A program made the position numbers and the translations under genes. A stretch of 6,142 nt of DNA, taken from NCBI GenBank assembly GCA_026197195.1, contig JAPHUG010000051.1:1-6142 (forward strand), given 5' to 3'. Source of the stretch: Sedimenticola sp. Its GTDB lineage: Bacteria > Pseudomonadota > Gammaproteobacteria > Chromatiales > Chromatiaceae. Positions 4,979 to 6,142 of the stretch are shown in pieces. Under the pieces are notes generated by a model. It did not search any database. It had not been told where the DNA came from and saw only the letters and a list, made by a program, of their open reading frames with translations. Position 1 is the first letter of the stretch; every line of letters starts with the position of its first letter.

Positions 4979-5713
4979 TTATTTATGCCCGATCATTTCC
5001 AAGATCTCGTCAACGTTTAGCAATACACTCAGGTGATCTATGACGGTACCCGCCATCCAGGGTCTATAGCCCTCACCTCTTCGCCATCGCACGTCATCCC
5101 GGTTTAACAACAACGGGCTCTGTAATCGATCACACGCAAACCCAAACCGGCCATCACCCACAATCAGTACGTGACTGCCCCGTTCCCGGGTCTCCGATGC
5201 ACGATCAAGCCGCTCGGGCATAATCAATTGTGCGATGTCTACGACCACAACACGCTGATCCCGGTGCAGCATGATGCCCAAACTCCAATCGGGCTGCCCT
5301 GGCATCTGGGTCAGCTCCTGATTCCATTCCGTGATACTGTTCAGCGCCGTGAGCGGAATCACCAAATTCATCCCCCGCACCTTGAAAGGGAGCGATTGAA
5401 AGGGGTGCTCACCCCATTCCGGGACGATCTCAACCGGTGCTGGCCGCCCTTGCTCTGCCGTCTCTAGGGGCTTATCGGCCGTTTTAACTTTTTCTACAGT
5501 CACCGGGGCCTGAACAGGCGTTTCAATCTGCACTCCCCGGCGGATCTCGACCACTTCGGCCAGTCTGGGCTTATCCAATACGGCTGTGGCTACGGTTTTC
5601 TGCTCAGGCTCCCTGTATTCATCCACTTCACTCAGCAGTGCCGCGAGATAACTGTCTATCGCCTCCTCTGGGGCATGCAACACCTCTTTAGGCTGTTTCG
5701 GCTCTTTACTCAT
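4979..5713 (-). CDS. ParP-like CheW-domain protein (chemotaxis array polar localisation)
   Basis: A 244-residue protein with a divergent C-terminal CheW-like domain (about 104-243). In Vibrio, ParP connects the ParA-like ParC to CheA and receptor tips, so that arrays sit at the cell pole. The position directly after a ParC-like gene and before cheW is the basis for this call. The first 100 residues are low-complexity and Pro/Glu/Val-rich apart from an amphipathic helix EEAIDSYLAALLSEVDEY (16-33), a plausible partner-binding segment. In the CheW-like part, FKVRGMNLVIPLTALNSITE (110-129) matches the first strands. The NLRG loop of true CheW is replaced by LGIMLHRDQRVVVVDI (145-160), so receptor coupling in the ordinary way is unlikely. 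Its ATG overlaps the ParA stop (ATGA) and lacks a clear ribosome binding site, implying translational coupling and balanced amounts of both proteins. Confidence 0.82.
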   Translation of the reverse strand: MSKEPKQPKEVLHAPEEAIDSYLAALLSEVDEYREPEQKTVATAVLDKPRLAEVVEIRRGVQIETPVQAPVTVEKVKTADKPLETAEQGRPAPVEIVPEWGEHPFQSLPFKVRGMNLVIPLTALNSITEWNQELTQMPGQPDWSLGIMLHRDQRVVVVDIAQLIMPERLDRASETRERGSHVLIVGDGRFGFACDRLQSPLLLNRDDVRWRRGEGYRPWMAGTVIDHLSVLLNVDEILEMIGHK

Positions 5714-6142
5714 CTGGCGATACCCGTCACAGGCAAGGTGGTCTGCTCACTCTGCAGCGACTCAAGCAGGGCCGTATAGGCTGCCACGCCCTTGCCACGC
5801 GGATCAGCAATCGCTGGGGGCAGCCCCACCTTACTGGCCTCTCTAAACTGGGTATCTACGGGTATCACGCCATCCCATACCTGTCCTTTATAGGTCTCTC
5901 GGAGTACCCGAAGACTGTCAACAGAAGCGCGTGTTCTCTGGTCATACATGGTCGGGACAATGGTATAGGGCAAGGGGGTGGTTCTCGCTTTGAGCACCAT
6001 CTTCAGCGTATGCAGCATACGCTCCAGGCCTTTCAGGGCAAGAAATTCTGTCTGCACCGGGATCACCAGCCGTTCACAGGCTGCCAGCGCATTGACCATC
6101 AACACCCCGAGCATGGGGGGGCAATCGATCAGAACGTAATCA
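5710..6142 (-). CDS. ParA-family ATPase, ParC-like (N-terminus outside window)
   Basis: C-terminal 143 residues of a MinD/ParA-type P-loop ATPase; the frame is open to the window edge, and about 110-120 residues including Walker A are missing. It enters at DYVLIDCPPMLGVLMVNALA, the Walker B region (YVLID) followed by CPP. Then come LVIPVQTEFLALKGLERM, the switch region seen in ParA proteins, YTIVPTMYDQRTRAS, and the VIPVDTQFREASKVGLPP block near the C-terminus. ParA proteins in chemotaxis operons (ParC of Vibrio; the homologue beside motCD in Pseudomonas) place chemotaxis arrays at the pole and have no parB partner. The overlap with a ParP-like gene followed by cheW supports that role over plasmid or chromosome partitioning. 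The short Gln/Thr-rich tail after residue 130 is unremarkable. Confidence 0.92.
   Translation of the reverse strand, partial: DYVLIDCPPMLGVLMVNALAACERLVIPVQTEFLALKGLERMLHTLKMVLKARTTPLPYTIVPTMYDQRTRASVDSLRVLRETYKGQVWDGVIPVDTQFREASKVGLPPAIADPRGKGVAAYTALLESLQSEQTTLPVTGIAR

Overview
The window looks like a chromosomal segment of a motile, polarly flagellated gammaproteobacterium of moderate GC content. The chemotaxis genes at the right end have the order ParA-type ATPase, ParP-like CheW protein, CheW, small protein, DUF2802. That is the tail of the flagellar/chemotaxis cluster of Pseudomonas- and Vibrio-like bacteria. The genus cannot be fixed from the sequence. A sulfur-oxidiser-type gammaproteobacterium would fit, but that is only an impression.

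Left part (1-2272): molybdenum metabolism. modB (cut off at its start by the window edge) and modC lie on the + strand with an ATGA overlap and encode the permease and ATPase of the molybdate ABC importer. modA would be expected just upstream, outside the window. mobB, an adapter for molybdenum-cofactor nucleotide attachment, is on the - strand and converges on modC with an 8-bp gap. One locus therefore holds both uptake of the oxyanion and a late step of cofactor maturation.

Middle (2277-3842): a DUF4197 protein with a signal peptide lies 4 bp upstream of mobB and is probably co-transcribed with it. Further upstream on the same strand is a 103-residue probably exported protein of unknown family, identified by a strong ribosome binding site. 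It is flanked by two intergenic stretches of about 250 bp each. These hold no further gene that I can support, but they carry inverted repeats and a weak promoter candidate.

Right part (3843-6142, all - strand): the end of a chemotaxis operon, transcribed right to left. A ParC-like ParA ATPase (N-terminus outside the window) overlaps a ParP-like protein by ATGA. CheW follows, then a 56-residue Lys/Pro-rich small protein that is easily missed by length cut-offs, then a membrane-anchored coiled-coil DUF2802 protein. By family knowledge, ParC and ParP place chemoreceptor/CheA/CheW arrays at the flagellated pole and CheW couples receptors to CheA. The last two products have no established function that I know of.

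I see no mobile element, CRISPR array, tRNA or rRNA. The window is mostly ordinary core genome. The least explained items are the 56-residue gene, the 103-residue exported protein and the DUF2802 protein.
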